A stretch of DNA of 64,000 nucleotides from JAXDAY01 sp034679345 (GTDB lineage: Bacteria; Eisenbacteria; RBG-16-71-46; CAIMUX01; VGJL01), in NCBI GenBank assembly GCA_034679345.1, contig JAXDAY010000010.1, positions 1-64,000 on the forward strand, written 5' to 3'. The notes below the pieces were generated by a model. That model was not told the DNA's origin, did no database searches, and was given only the letters and a program-made list of their open reading frames with translations. Both the position numbers and the translations under genes were made by a program. Shown one piece after another: positions 16,842 to 26,017 of this stretch; the stretch's first letter is position 1; each line of letters opens with the position of its first letter.

Positions 16842-18131
16842 TCAGGAGGTGGAGAGGACCTCGTCGAGCAGCCGGGCGAGGTCGGCGGTCAGCCGTCGCC
16901 TCTCGAAGCGCTCGATCCCCGCGCCCACGGGGCAGACGGGACCGAGCTCGCCGGTCCGATAGAGGTCGTAGAGCCGCGCCAGATGCGCGGCGGCCGCGTC
17001 GGGATCCGTTGGAGGGGCCGCAAGGCCCGCCTGTAGCTCGCCGACGAGATCACGCGCCGCGCCATCCGGCACGAGGGCCAAGACCGGCCGACCCGCGCGG
17101 ATCAGCTCGAAGGTCTTCCCCGGGAGAATGAGGCTTCCGCGCTCGCTCTCTTGCTCCAGCAGCAGCAGGACGCGCGCGCGACACAGCTGGAGGACGGCCT
17201 CGCGGTGCGGTATGGGATCGCGGAATCGGATCCGGCGCGCGAAGACCCTCCGCCGCGCGGACTCCTCGTGGGAGTCGTAGCGCGCGCCGATGAAGTCGAC
17301 CCATGTCCGCTGCGCGGCCTCGGGGCGGAGGCGGAAGAAGCGATCGAGAGCGTCGAGGAGCGGCTCGATGCTGCGATCGGGGTTCAGCTGGCCGGCGTGG
17401 AGAATCCGGAACTCCGAGTCGGGCTCGGGCGCCTGCGCGGGAAAGTCCTCCTCGTCATAGCCGTTCGGAATCACGGCGATCCGATCTCGGTCGAGCTTCG
17501 GGTATCTCCGGATGAAGTCGTCCCTCGTCGCCCCCGAGGTCACCACGAGCCGCGATGCGCGATTCACGACTCGTCGCTCCATGGAGCGCTGGATCGCATC
17601 GTGGATCGGAGTCGGGGGAGCGTAGCTCATCCGCCGGACCCAGGGATCCCTGAAGTCGGCGACCCACCCGACTCCGGGGCGGTGGATTCCCAGTCCGGCC
17701 AGATGGGCGCTGTCGGGGGATGAGGTCGTCAGGAGCACTCCGCCCTCGGCCAGGATCCTCCCGGCCACCGCGGAGGCGCGGCGCGCCCAGGAGGCATAGA
17801 CGTCGGGCACGAAGAGGAAGCGGGCGACTCCACGCGCCAGGAGGTGACGCCGCTGGCTGCGGCGCGCCGCGCTCGCCCCACTCGCGACGTCGCGACCGGC
17901 GAGCCGGCCGAGAAGAGGCCCCGCGGAGATGCGAGTCACCTGGACCTCGGGGGGGACATCGTCGAGCAGGGAAGGATCGGTCATCCAGTAAGCCCCCTCG
18001 CGGACGGTGATCACATGGGGCGACCATCCGTGGGCAGGGAGGTACCGGGCGAACTTCAGGGAACGCTGGACCCCGGCGCCTCCGAGCGGGGGAAAGAAGT
18101 AGGCGAGGTAGGCGAGCCTTCTGGGTCTCAC
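16842..18131 (-). CDS. Glycosyltransferase, GT4-like
   Basis: This 429-residue GT-B glycosyltransferase is probably involved in surface polysaccharide assembly. The N-terminus LAYFFPPLGGAGVQRSLKFARYL is the acceptor-domain signature of GT4-like enzymes that act on lipid-linked sugars. VVTSGATRDDFIRRYP and VIPNGYDEEDF mark the interdomain region, and FRILHAGQLNPDRSI the start of the donor domain. The late part GSLILPGKTFELIRAGRPVLALVPDG matches the E-x7-E nucleotide-sugar region. The GTG start at 18131 overlaps the preceding gene's stop as GTGA; it is the last gene of the ten-gene glycan operon. Donor and acceptor cannot be deduced. Confidence 0.8.
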   Translation of the reverse strand: MRPRRLAYLAYFFPPLGGAGVQRSLKFARYLPAHGWSPHVITVREGAYWMTDPSLLDDVPPEVQVTRISAGPLLGRLAGRDVASGASAARRSQRRHLLARGVARFLFVPDVYASWARRASAVAGRILAEGGVLLTTSSPDSAHLAGLGIHRPGVGWVADFRDPWVRRMSYAPPTPIHDAIQRSMERRVVNRASRLVVTSGATRDDFIRRYPKLDRDRIAVIPNGYDEEDFPAQAPEPDSEFRILHAGQLNPDRSIEPLLDALDRFFRLRPEAAQRTWVDFIGARYDSHEESARRRVFARRIRFRDPIPHREAVLQLCRARVLLLLEQESERGSLILPGKTFELIRAGRPVLALVPDGAARDLVGELQAGLAAPPTDPDAAAAHLARLYDLYRTGELGPVCPVGAGIERFERRRLTADLARLLDEVLSTS

Positions 18132-20332
18132 TGGGGGCAGGGGCCGTCGATCAGTCCGACTCCCGCCATCCGGACCCCGGCCGGGCTCGAGAGCCGTATC
18201 CAGTAGAGCCCCGGAGCCACGGGATCCCCGGAGGCGTCCAGACCGTCCCACGCGGGAGATCCAGGGGCGAGCTGATCGAAGCGCCGCACCAGATTCCCGG
18301 CCGCATCGACGATCACGCCGTCGGCGAGGCCGGGGAATCCGAGCAGCCGCAGGCCGCCGCAATCGCGTGAGTAGGGATTGGGGTAAGCGATGAGCTCCCC
18401 CCCCGCGTCCATCCCGGCCGTGGGCGGGGTGATGCGGGCGAGTCCGCGCGATGTGCCCGCCCAGACCGTTCGGCCGTCCGGATCGAGGGCGAGGACCTCC
18501 GTGTTGGGATGCGGCAGATCGGGCGGCCCGTAGCGCGTGAAGACGAAGCCCTCCTCCTCCGGCGTCAACCGGACAATCCCGCCCTGCGAAGTCGCGACCC
18601 ACGCCCCTCCGTCCGAGACGGGGAGCACGTCATTCACTTGCGGCGTCGGCAGGCGGTCGAATCCCGCGCCGAAGTTGGTGATCCGGCCCGGATCGATCAG
18701 GGATAGCCCACCCGTCGTCCCCACCCAGATGCGGCTGCCCTGCGATTCGATGCGGGTGATCGCATCGGAGATGAGCTTCCGCCCGGCCGTTTCCGTCGTG
18801 TAGAGGAACCATGTGTCATCGGCGCTCAGAGGGATCCGATCCGCGCCGAGATCCCACCGGTGCACCCCCGCGTCGGTGTAGCCGAGCCAGAGGATCCTGC
18901 CCACCGGACAGAGGGCCCGGACGCGATTCGCGAGCATCTGCGAACCCGGCGTGTCGGTGCGGAACTGACTCCACTCTCCCGAGGAGGCGTGGCGCATCCA
19001 AACGCCCTCGGCGAACTGCACCGCATCGGGAGCCTGATCGGAAGCGCCCCAGAGGTTGCCGAGATCATCGTATGCCAGATCTCGAAGGTTGCGCGGCGGA
19101 CTCGCCTCGAAGCTCCCCTGCGAGAGTCGATCGAGATCGCAGCCGGTCTCCCGGCAGCAACATTGCGCGAACCAGAGATCCCCTTCCGGGCCGAATGCGA
19201 GATCGAAGGTCCAGTCCTGGAGCAGGCGTGGGACGCTCCAGAACACGCCGTCGAAGGTCTGATAGGTCGGCGGGGCGCCCCGCTGCGCGGTGGTCGCATG
19301 CAGGACGCGATCGGCGTCGAAGGCGAGGGCGAGATAATGGGAGCGCGCGCTGGGACCCGGGAAGACCGTGCGCACCCAGACGGAGCCGTCGAGACGCCAG
19401 AGACCGTCGAGGGCCTCCGCCGCGTCCCGGCCCCCGGCGTAGAGCGTGCCGTCGTCGTTGCGGACGAGACACGAGGCGTTGAAGCTCCGGTCTCCGACCT
19501 GAGTCCAGGAGCCGCCCCGCTCGAGCCGCCAGACTCCCTTCGCGCCCGCGGCCAGGAGATGGTCGCCCTCGGCAAGGAGGTCGACGATCGCCGGCGCGGC
19601 CGGAAGTCCCCCGGCCAGGGTCTCCCATACGCCGGAGCGCAGAACGCGGATGCCGTCATCGAAAGACGCGGTCCATTCGCCTGCGAACCGGACGATCCGA
19701 TAAGCGGTCGGATCCGTCGGCCCGGTCGCATGGATCGTCCAGGCTCCCTGCGGATCGCGGTGCGCGACCCCTTCCTGAGTGGCAGCCCAGAGCCCGCCGT
19801 CATCCGCGGCCAGGTCGAGAACGTCGAAGGAGGGAAGGCCGCACAGGTCGATCCCCTCCTGACAGATGACGCGCTGCTCCCCGTCGACGAAGACGGCCAG
19901 TCCCCGGGTGGTCGCCACGAGGAGAGTGTCCGACTGGAAGCGGACGACGTGGATCCGGTCTCCCGGAATCGGGCGCAGGAGGCTTGTGAACGGCTCCCAG
20001 GTTCCGTCGGCGGGATCGAGAATCGAGATCCCCGCCATCTCGGAGCCGAACCACAATCTCCCGTCGGGAGAAACGGCGACGCTCGTCAGCGAATCGCTCA
20101 GCAACCCGTCCGGCGCGCGATGATAGACCTCCACCGATGCGCCGACCGGATCGAAGCCGAGCACCCCGCCTCCCGTCCCTGCCCAGAGCCGCCCCTCGCT
20201 CGCGGCGAGGGCGCGCACGTCGTTCGTGTTCAGATAGACGGTGAAGCTCGGCTCGCCGGCGCCGGCCGCGACGCCGACGAATGCGATCATGCCCAGCACG
20301 ACGAATGGAAGACACGTACGTCGAAGACTCAC
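18128..20332 (-). CDS. Secreted two-component-regulator-type beta-propeller protein with FlgD-like C-terminus
   Basis: The predicted exported protein has 734 residues. A signal peptide (about 1-25, ending GVAAGAG) is followed by many propeller blades of the LWAGTxGGVxxFDP type: LWAGTGGGVLGFDP, LWFGSEMAGISILDP, LWAATQEGVAHRD, IWVGTTGGLSLIDP and VWAGTSRGLARI. Such blades form the sensor part of hybrid two-component proteins, but here there is no membrane helix or kinase. The last 85 residues begin AYPNPYSRDCGGLRLLG and end in a GxYWIRL strand, which is a FlgD/T9SS type A-like sorting module. It is translationally coupled on both sides to glycosyltransferase genes (GTGA overlaps), so it is probably made with the glycan machinery. 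Its function there is unknown. Confidence 0.75.
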   Translation of the reverse strand: MSLRRTCLPFVVLGMIAFVGVAAGAGEPSFTVYLNTNDVRALAASEGRLWAGTGGGVLGFDPVGASVEVYHRAPDGLLSDSLTSVAVSPDGRLWFGSEMAGISILDPADGTWEPFTSLLRPIPGDRIHVVRFQSDTLLVATTRGLAVFVDGEQRVICQEGIDLCGLPSFDVLDLAADDGGLWAATQEGVAHRDPQGAWTIHATGPTDPTAYRIVRFAGEWTASFDDGIRVLRSGVWETLAGGLPAAPAIVDLLAEGDHLLAAGAKGVWRLERGGSWTQVGDRSFNASCLVRNDDGTLYAGGRDAAEALDGLWRLDGSVWVRTVFPGPSARSHYLALAFDADRVLHATTAQRGAPPTYQTFDGVFWSVPRLLQDWTFDLAFGPEGDLWFAQCCCRETGCDLDRLSQGSFEASPPRNLRDLAYDDLGNLWGASDQAPDAVQFAEGVWMRHASSGEWSQFRTDTPGSQMLANRVRALCPVGRILWLGYTDAGVHRWDLGADRIPLSADDTWFLYTTETAGRKLISDAITRIESQGSRIWVGTTGGLSLIDPGRITNFGAGFDRLPTPQVNDVLPVSDGGAWVATSQGGIVRLTPEEEGFVFTRYGPPDLPHPNTEVLALDPDGRTVWAGTSRGLARITPPTAGMDAGGELIAYPNPYSRDCGGLRLLGFPGLADGVIVDAAGNLVRRFDQLAPGSPAWDGLDASGDPVAPGLYWIRLSSPAGVRMAGVGLIDGPCPQ

Positions 20333-22407
20333 CTTGCCCCCTTCAGGCGCCCGCGGCGCACGAGAATCAGATCCAGGTCGAGGGCGAGGCTCTGGCGCCC
20401 CGCGTACTCGAGGTTCGCGGCGCAGAGAGCATCGAGAGTCTGGCCCTCCGGGTTTCCTGCGAGCGTGACCCATCCCGGGGCCGCGTCCGGCGGCAACCTG
20501 CGGTAGTCCTCCGGGAGGCGCTCCCAGAGCTCTGCGGAGAAGGGATGGATCCCGACGAGGCTCCATTCGCCGCGAAGCCACAGGAGCAGTGTAGGGTACT
20601 CCCAGAGGGCGCGGAAGATCCCCGCAGGGCCAGGACCGGGCAGGCGGCCGCAGCGAATCCGCCTGCCCGCGCGGCCGATCCGCTCGCTCCACTCGAGTCT
20701 GCGTCCCGCGAGGAGGAGGACGAGCCGTGCGGCAGCGAAGGGAATCGCCGCGACCAGAATCGCGATCGACGCGAGCGCGCCGTCAAGCAACCGCTTCTCC
20801 CAGGAGCGCGCCGCCGGTCCGGCGCTCGAGAGGCGCAGGGCGGGAAATCCGAGAAAGTCGTCCATCCGCGCGCCGCGCCGCAAAGCCGGATGGAATCGGG
20901 GAACGAACCGCACCGGGATCGCCTCGCGATTGAGTCGCGCCAGCACGCGTTCGGCTCCCCCACCGGGCCAGTCCTCGAAGAGCACGACCTCGTGGACTCG
21001 CTCATCGTTGACCCAGAGGCGCACCGCCTCCTCCACCTCGGCCGGCCGGCCGCCGCGAGGCGTCATGAGAATCGCCGCCTCGCCCGCCAGAGGCAGGATG
21101 TCGAAACCGAACTCCGGGTGCTGGCCGAGGCGGCGCTCGATCTCGGCGAGCGCCTCGGGCGTGGCGAGGACCCCGATGCGCCTCAGATGCAGCCGGCGCG
21201 AGCGCGCGCTCCCCTGAAGACTGAAGATCCCCCATCGCAGGAGCAGGATCAGCACGAAGGCCAAGGGCAAGAAGAGGCCCACCACCAGCCGCGAGTAGAC
21301 CGGCGTCGCGAAGAGGAAGGTCGAAGCCATCATGATGAGCGCGGTGGCCGCGAGGGCGCGGCCCGTTCCGAGCACCTGCTCCCCCGCCTCCTCGCGACGC
21401 CGGCTTCGGTACATCCCGGCCAGGGCCATCGCCAGCAGTGCGACCGCGTCCGAGAAGAGGAGGAAGCGGCTGTAGCGGCCGAACCCGAAGGTCGGCTTCG
21501 TGAGGAATCCCCCGCTCAGATCGCGAATGACGTAGGCGAGCAGGAAGGCGAGATTGACGGCGATGAAGTCGGAGATCACCAGAACGATTCTGCGGATCGT
21601 CGAGGTGCGCATCTTGAGCCAATACAGGACGAAGCTCCACTTCTCGTAGTATCGAAAGGTCGATGCGAGGTGGAGCAGCAGGCCCTTGCCCGGGCGGCGC
21701 GCGCTTTCGCGCGCATAGTGATGAATCATGCTCGCGGCGGGGTGGTAGACGACCTTCCAGCCGCGCGTCTGCATCCGCTGGCACCAGTCGACATCCTCGA
21801 AGTAGAGGAAGAATCGCTCGTCCATCGGGCCGACATCCTCGAGCGCGCGGCGCCGGACGAGGAGGCTCGCGCCGATGCACCAGTCCACGGGGCGGGTCGA
21901 TGCGTGGTCGTAGTCGAGCATCAGGTGCTCGCGGATCAACCGATGGTTCGGGAAGAGCCGCCCCAGGAAGGTCCGGCGCAGCAGGAAGACGGAAAGCGTG
22001 TAGAAAGTGCGGCAGGAGTGCTGGAGGGAGCCGTCGGGATAGAGAAGCCTCGGGGCCGCGATCCCCACCGAGGAATCCCGCTCCATTTCCGCGACCAGCT
22101 CCTCGATGCTCCCGGGCTGCACTTCCACGTCGGGATTGAGCACCAGGAGATACTCCCCGCGACCCTCCTTGAGGCCCTGGTTCACCGCCCGGCCGAACCC
22201 GACGTTGCGGACGTTCTTGAAATAGCGGGCCCCCGCGGACGCGGCCGCGCGCTCCGATCGATCGTCGAGCGGGGCGTTGTCGACCACGATCACCTCGATC
22301 CCGGGCCCCGCCCCCGCTGCGCGGATCCGGTCGAGGCAGCGGACGAGGACATCCGGGGTCCTGTAATGGACGATGACGATCGAGACGAGGAGTCCGGCCG
22401 AACTCAA
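20329..22407 (-). CDS. GT2 glycosyltransferase fused to degenerate polyprenyl phosphoglycosyltransferase
   Basis: This is a 692-residue two-part protein. Residues 1-290 form a GT2 rhamnosyltransferase-like enzyme: VSIVIVHYRTPDVLVRCL, VRNVGFGRAVNQGL, LNPDVEVQPGS as the DxD site, and FFLYFEDVDWCQRM. From about 300 on it follows the WbaP/ExoY-type layout, with four to five membrane helices, a nucleotide-binding-like middle domain and a C-terminal domain starting KRLLDGALASIAI. In the C-terminal domain the catalytic DELPQ motif aligns with WEYPT and the usual SPGPVFFRQ segment is missing, while RGEWSLVG remains. The phosphoglycosyltransferase is probably inactive. The start is TTG at 22407 in a TTGA overlap. 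Only the GT2 half can be called an enzyme with confidence. Confidence 0.8.
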   Translation of the reverse strand: MSSAGLLVSIVIVHYRTPDVLVRCLDRIRAAGAGPGIEVIVVDNAPLDDRSERAAASAGARYFKNVRNVGFGRAVNQGLKEGRGEYLLVLNPDVEVQPGSIEELVAEMERDSSVGIAAPRLLYPDGSLQHSCRTFYTLSVFLLRRTFLGRLFPNHRLIREHLMLDYDHASTRPVDWCIGASLLVRRRALEDVGPMDERFFLYFEDVDWCQRMQTRGWKVVYHPAASMIHHYARESARRPGKGLLLHLASTFRYYEKWSFVLYWLKMRTSTIRRIVLVISDFIAVNLAFLLAYVIRDLSGGFLTKPTFGFGRYSRFLLFSDAVALLAMALAGMYRSRRREEAGEQVLGTGRALAATALIMMASTFLFATPVYSRLVVGLFLPLAFVLILLLRWGIFSLQGSARSRRLHLRRIGVLATPEALAEIERRLGQHPEFGFDILPLAGEAAILMTPRGGRPAEVEEAVRLWVNDERVHEVVLFEDWPGGGAERVLARLNREAIPVRFVPRFHPALRRGARMDDFLGFPALRLSSAGPAARSWEKRLLDGALASIAILVAAIPFAAARLVLLLAGRRLEWSERIGRAGRRIRCGRLPGPGPAGIFRALWEYPTLLLWLRGEWSLVGIHPFSAELWERLPEDYRRLPPDAAPGWVTLAGNPEGQTLDALCAANLEYAGRQSLALDLDLILVRRGRLKGAR

Positions 22408-23162
22408 GCGTCCACCTCGCGCGGACGAACGCGCCGCGGCCGCCCCAGGAGGCGCTTGAAAAAGAGCCGCCAGATCACGAAGACCGCCTCCGCGACGATC
22501 CGGCGGTTCATCTTGCTGATTCCCGCGCGGCGGTCGACGAAGACGATCTCGATCTCCCTGATCCTGAAGCCGAGCCGCCAGGCGAGGAAGCTCACCTCGA
22601 TCTGGAAGGAGTATCCATCCGAGTGGATCCTGTCGAGATCGATCGCCTCGAGGACGGCCCGGCGGAAGCACTTGAAGCCGCCGGTCGCATCCTTCACGGG
22701 CAGCCCCGTGATCACGCGCGAAACGACATTCGCCATGTAGGAGAGCATGAGCCGGCGCAGGGGCCAGTTGACCACCGTGACCCCGTTCAGATAACGGCTG
22801 CCGAGGACCAGATCGGCCTCCCGCGACGCCTCGATGAAGTTCGGGATCTCGTTCGGATCGTGGCTGAAGTCGGCGTCCATCTCGAAGATCAGATCCGCCC
22901 CGTGCCGCAAGGCGTAACGGAACCCGTCGATGTAGGCGCTGCCGAGTCCCATCTTCTGCGGCCGGCGAAGGGAGTGGACCCGCGGAACCTTCGCCGCCAG
23001 CTCCTCGACCCAAGCCCCCGTCCCGTCGGGCGAGTTGTCGTCGACGACGAGAACCTCCATGTTCGGGCCCAGCGCGAGCAGACGCGGGATGAGGGAGCGG
23101 ACGTTGTCCAGCTCATCGTAAGTCGGGACGATGACCATCACACGCGGGAGGGCGTCCACCAT
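22404..23162 (-). CDS. Polyprenyl-phosphate mannose/glucose synthase-like GT2 (DPM1 type)
   Basis: This 252-residue GT2 enzyme resembles dolichol-phosphate mannose synthase, charging a polyprenyl phosphate with a hexose for use outside the membrane. It shows VIVPTYDELDNV, VVDDNSPDGTG, KMGLGSAYIDGFRYAL, the catalytic EMDADFSHDP, DLVLGSRYLNG and the late FVDRRAGISKMNRRI. It lacks the C-terminal membrane helices seen in some bacterial forms. The DUF2723 membrane protein encoded five genes upstream could use such a lipid-linked sugar donor; that pairing is inference. Confidence 0.88.
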   Translation of the reverse strand: MVDALPRVMVIVPTYDELDNVRSLIPRLLALGPNMEVLVVDDNSPDGTGAWVEELAAKVPRVHSLRRPQKMGLGSAYIDGFRYALRHGADLIFEMDADFSHDPNEIPNFIEASREADLVLGSRYLNGVTVVNWPLRRLMLSYMANVVSRVITGLPVKDATGGFKCFRRAVLEAIDLDRIHSDGYSFQIEVSFLAWRLGFRIREIEIVFVDRRAGISKMNRRIVAEAVFVIWRLFFKRLLGRPRRVRPREVDA

Positions 23163-23177
23163 GAGTTCGGCTCCCGC

Positions 23178-24107
23178 CTACACCTCCGTCGAGTGGAACC
23201 ACTCGATCGTAAGACGCAAGGCGTCTCTCACGTCGACCTTCGGCTCCCATCCGAGGCGCTGCCTCGCCTGGGTGATGTCGGGCTGGCGCACCTTCGGATC
23301 GTCCTCGGGAAGGGCGGAGAAGACAATCTCGCTGCGGCTTCCCGTGAGCCGCTTGATCTCCTCGGCCATCTCCAGGACGGTCATCTCCTGCGGGTTGCCG
23401 ATGTTCACCGGATCGGCGAGCTCGCTGTGCATCAGCGCTTCGACCCCGCGTACGAGGTCGGTGATGTACCCGAACGAGCGAGTCTGGGAGCCGTCGCCGA
23501 AGATCGTCATCGCCTCCCCTCGGAGCGCCTGCATGATGAAGGTCGGAACCGCGCGGCCGTCGTCGCGGCGCATCCTCGGACCGAAGGTATTGAAGATTCG
23601 AACGATCTTCGTGTCGACGCCGTGGTAGCGCCGGTAAGCCATCGTCAGGGCCTCGGCGTAGCGCTTCGCCTCGTCGTAAACCCCGCGGACGCCGATCGGG
23701 TTCACGTTGCCCCAGTACGACTCGGGCTGGGGATGGATCAAGGGATCCCCATAGACCTCGGAGGTGGAGGCGAGCAGGAAGCGGGCCTTCTTCTCCTTCG
23801 CGAGGCCCAGGGCCTTGTGGGTGCCGATCGCGCCGACCTTCAAGGTGTGGATCGGCAGGCGGAGGTAGTCGATGGGGCTCGCCGGGCTCGCGAAGTGGAG
23901 GACGAAGTCGAGGGGCCCCTCTACGTAGATGTAGTTCGTCACATCGTATTCGATGAACTGGAATCTCGGATCGCGAATATGGCTGATGTTCGCGACGGCG
24001 CCGGTGAGGAGGTTGTCCATGCAGATCACCTCCATCCCCTTGTCGAGGAGGTGGTCGCAGAGATGCGAGCCGATGAAGCCCGCTCCGCCCGTGATGAGAG
24101 CCCTCAT
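23178..24107 (-). CDS. UDP-glucuronate decarboxylase-like SDR (UXS type)
   Basis: This extended short-chain dehydrogenase/reductase has 309 residues. It starts ALITGGAGFIGSHLCDHLL, the NAD-binding loop, and has FASPASPIDYLRLP and STSEVYGDP. The YDEAKRYAE catalytic YxxxK motif is followed by RIFNTFGPRM. The combination of HFASPASP, GVYDEAKRYAE and NTFGPRM is typical of UDP-xylose synthase, which decarboxylates UDP-glucuronate to UDP-xylose. A dTDP-glucose dehydratase or other epimerase role is less likely but cannot be excluded without alignment. ATGA overlap with the preceding GT2 gene. Confidence 0.85.
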   Translation of the reverse strand: MRALITGGAGFIGSHLCDHLLDKGMEVICMDNLLTGAVANISHIRDPRFQFIEYDVTNYIYVEGPLDFVLHFASPASPIDYLRLPIHTLKVGAIGTHKALGLAKEKKARFLLASTSEVYGDPLIHPQPESYWGNVNPIGVRGVYDEAKRYAEALTMAYRRYHGVDTKIVRIFNTFGPRMRRDDGRAVPTFIMQALRGEAMTIFGDGSQTRSFGYITDLVRGVEALMHSELADPVNIGNPQEMTVLEMAEEIKRLTGSRSEIVFSALPEDDPKVRQPDITQARQRLGWEPKVDVRDALRLTIEWFHSTEV

Positions 24108-25054
24108 GAAGCATCCTCCTCCGGCCGCCTCTTCTGCACGGGAAGGTCCCGTTTGGGTTGGACCCCGGCGATCATCTCGGCGAGCAGGCCCATCGAGATG
24201 AACTGGATCCCGATGATCACGAGGATCACCCCGAAGAGGAGCAGCGGGCGGACCCGAAGCCTCTCCTCGACCACCCAGATCACGGCCATGTAGGCATTGA
24301 GCGCAAGGCCGACGGCGAGGAAGGCGACCCCGAGCCGGCCGAACACGTGAAGCGGCGAGCGATACCTGCCGCTGTAGAAGACCACCAGGAGCAGATCGAG
24401 GAAGCCGTTGACGAAGCGATCCGTCCCGAACTTGCTGCGGCCGTGGCGCCGCGGATGATGGCGGACCTCCCGCTCCCCGACCTTCCATCCGGCCTGATGC
24501 GCCAGGACCGGCAGGAAGCGATGGAGCTCTCCGCGCACCTCGAGGGAGTCGACCACCGAGCGGCGGTAGGCCTTGAACCCGCAGTTGAAGTCATGGAGGC
24601 GGATGCCGGACACGAGGGAGGTCGCGCGATTGAAAAACCAGCTTGGCACGGTCTTCGTCCACGGGTCGTGGCGCCGCCGCTTCCAGCCCGACACGAGGTC
24701 GTAACCCTCCTCCAGCATCGCGAGCATCGGCCCGATCTCCTCCGGATCGTCCTGGAGATCGGCGTCCATCGTCACGACGGCCTCGCGCCCGCGGCACTCG
24801 GCGAATCCGAGGGATAGCGCGGCGGCCTTGCCGCAGTTCGCGCGCAGGCGGATCAGCCTGAGCCCCGGCACGCGACCGATCCTCGCCTCCACCTCGGCAT
24901 CGGTGCCGTCGCTGGAGCCGTCATCGATCACCAGGATCTCCGCGCTGCGATCGAGACCGGAGACGACCTCGGCGATCTTCTCGACGAGCGGCCCGATCGA
25001 CTCCGCCTCGTTGAAGGCGGGGATGAGGATCGAGATCTCGGGGCCGGTCATCAC
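24104..25054 (-). CDS. GT2 glycosyltransferase with two C-terminal membrane helices
   Basis: The 316-residue protein is of the DPM/DPG-synthase type. The GT2 fold is marked by ISILIPAFNEAESIGPLV, VIDDGSSDGT, NCGKAAALSLGF and MDADLQDDPEEI. HHPRRHGRSKFGTDRF lies before two hydrophobic helices (FGRLGVAFLAVGLALNAYM and LLFGVILVIIGIQFISMGL). This layout fits ArnC/GtrB-like enzymes that load undecaprenyl phosphate with a sugar. The start is GTG at 25054 (GTGA overlap) or ATG at 25051. Together with the DPM-like gene it gives the operon two lipid-linked sugar donors. Confidence 0.87.
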   Translation of the reverse strand: MMTGPEISILIPAFNEAESIGPLVEKIAEVVSGLDRSAEILVIDDGSSDGTDAEVEARIGRVPGLRLIRLRANCGKAAALSLGFAECRGREAVVTMDADLQDDPEEIGPMLAMLEEGYDLVSGWKRRRHDPWTKTVPSWFFNRATSLVSGIRLHDFNCGFKAYRRSVVDSLEVRGELHRFLPVLAHQAGWKVGEREVRHHPRRHGRSKFGTDRFVNGFLDLLLVVFYSGRYRSPLHVFGRLGVAFLAVGLALNAYMAVIWVVEERLRVRPLLLFGVILVIIGIQFISMGLLAEMIAGVQPKRDLPVQKRRPEEDAS

Positions 25055-26016
25055 TCAGGCCTCCCGGCGAGGAAATCGGCCATCCAGAGGTTCATGCGCC
25101 CCAACCCCTCCTCGATCCCGACCTCCGCCCTGAACCCGAGCAGGCCCTTCGCCCGCATCGTGTCGGCCCCCGTGTGGCGCACATCCCCCGGAGCCGGATC
25201 GAGGTGAACGACGCGGACCGGGCAATCCGCGATCCGGCCCATCAGATCGAGGACCTGGCGGAGCGGCACGCGCGCGCCGCCGCCGATATTGAAGGCCAGC
25301 CCCGGCTCAGTCGGGGTGCGCAGCGCCAGGATGTTCGCCTGGACGGCGTCCGAGACGAAGGTGAAGTCGCGCGTCTGCTCGCCGTCACCATAGATGGGGA
25401 TCTCCCGGCCCTCGTAGAGGGCGCGGAAGAAGCGGTGGAATCCCATGTCGGGGCGCTGACGGGGCCCATAGACCGTGAAGTAGCGCAGGCTCACTGCGGG
25501 CAGCCCGTACTGCACGGCGTAGAGCCGGACGAGGAGCTCCCCGGCGAGCTTCGTGACCCCGTAGGGAGAGATCGGAAGCTTGGCGTCGTCCTCCCCGGTC
25601 GGGAATCGCGGAGCGTCGCCGTAGACCGAGGAGGAGGAGGCGTAGACGAAGCGCCGCAACCGCCCCTCGTGGCCCCGGCACGCCTCGAGGAGCCCCTGGG
25701 TGGCCTCCACGTTGTGCCGCGCGTAGTCGTGGAAGCTGTGGCCCCAGGACTGGCGCACCCCCGCCTGCGCGGCCTGATGGAAGACGGCGTCGACGGACTC
25801 GACGATTCCGGCGAGGTCCGAGGAGAGCAGATCCTGCTCGAGCAGCCGAAACCCCGGATGCTGCAGGATTCCTGCCAGATTTCGCCGTTTCAGCCCCGGG
25901 TCGTAGTAGTCGGTGAAGCAGTCGAGCCCCAGGACCTCCTCGCCCTCGTCGAGGAGCCTGCGGCAAAGGTGCGACCCGATGAATCCCGCGGCACCGGTGA
26001 CGAGCGCGCGTCCCAT
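25051..26016 (-). CDS. NAD-dependent sugar-nucleotide epimerase (UDP-glucose/glucuronate 4-epimerase-like)
   Basis: This 321-residue extended SDR has ALVTGAAGFIGSHLCRRLL at the start and LDCFTDYYDPGLKRRNL, which is typical of UDP-glucuronate 4-epimerases. HQAAQAGVRQSWGHS, SSSSVYGD, YGVTKLAGE with catalytic Tyr and Lys, and RYFTVYGPRQRPDMGF follow. The best guess is a UDP-glucuronate or UDP-glucose 4-epimerase. Two UDP-glucuronate-handling enzymes in one operon would suggest a glycan containing pentose and galacturonate; that is inference. The ATG lies one base after the DUF2723 gene's stop. Confidence 0.85.
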   Translation of the reverse strand: MGRALVTGAAGFIGSHLCRRLLDEGEEVLGLDCFTDYYDPGLKRRNLAGILQHPGFRLLEQDLLSSDLAGIVESVDAVFHQAAQAGVRQSWGHSFHDYARHNVEATQGLLEACRGHEGRLRRFVYASSSSVYGDAPRFPTGEDDAKLPISPYGVTKLAGELLVRLYAVQYGLPAVSLRYFTVYGPRQRPDMGFHRFFRALYEGREIPIYGDGEQTRDFTFVSDAVQANILALRTPTEPGLAFNIGGGARVPLRQVLDLMGRIADCPVRVVHLDPAPGDVRHTGADTMRAKGLLGFRAEVGIEEGLGRMNLWMADFLAGRPE

Positions 26017-26017
26017 G

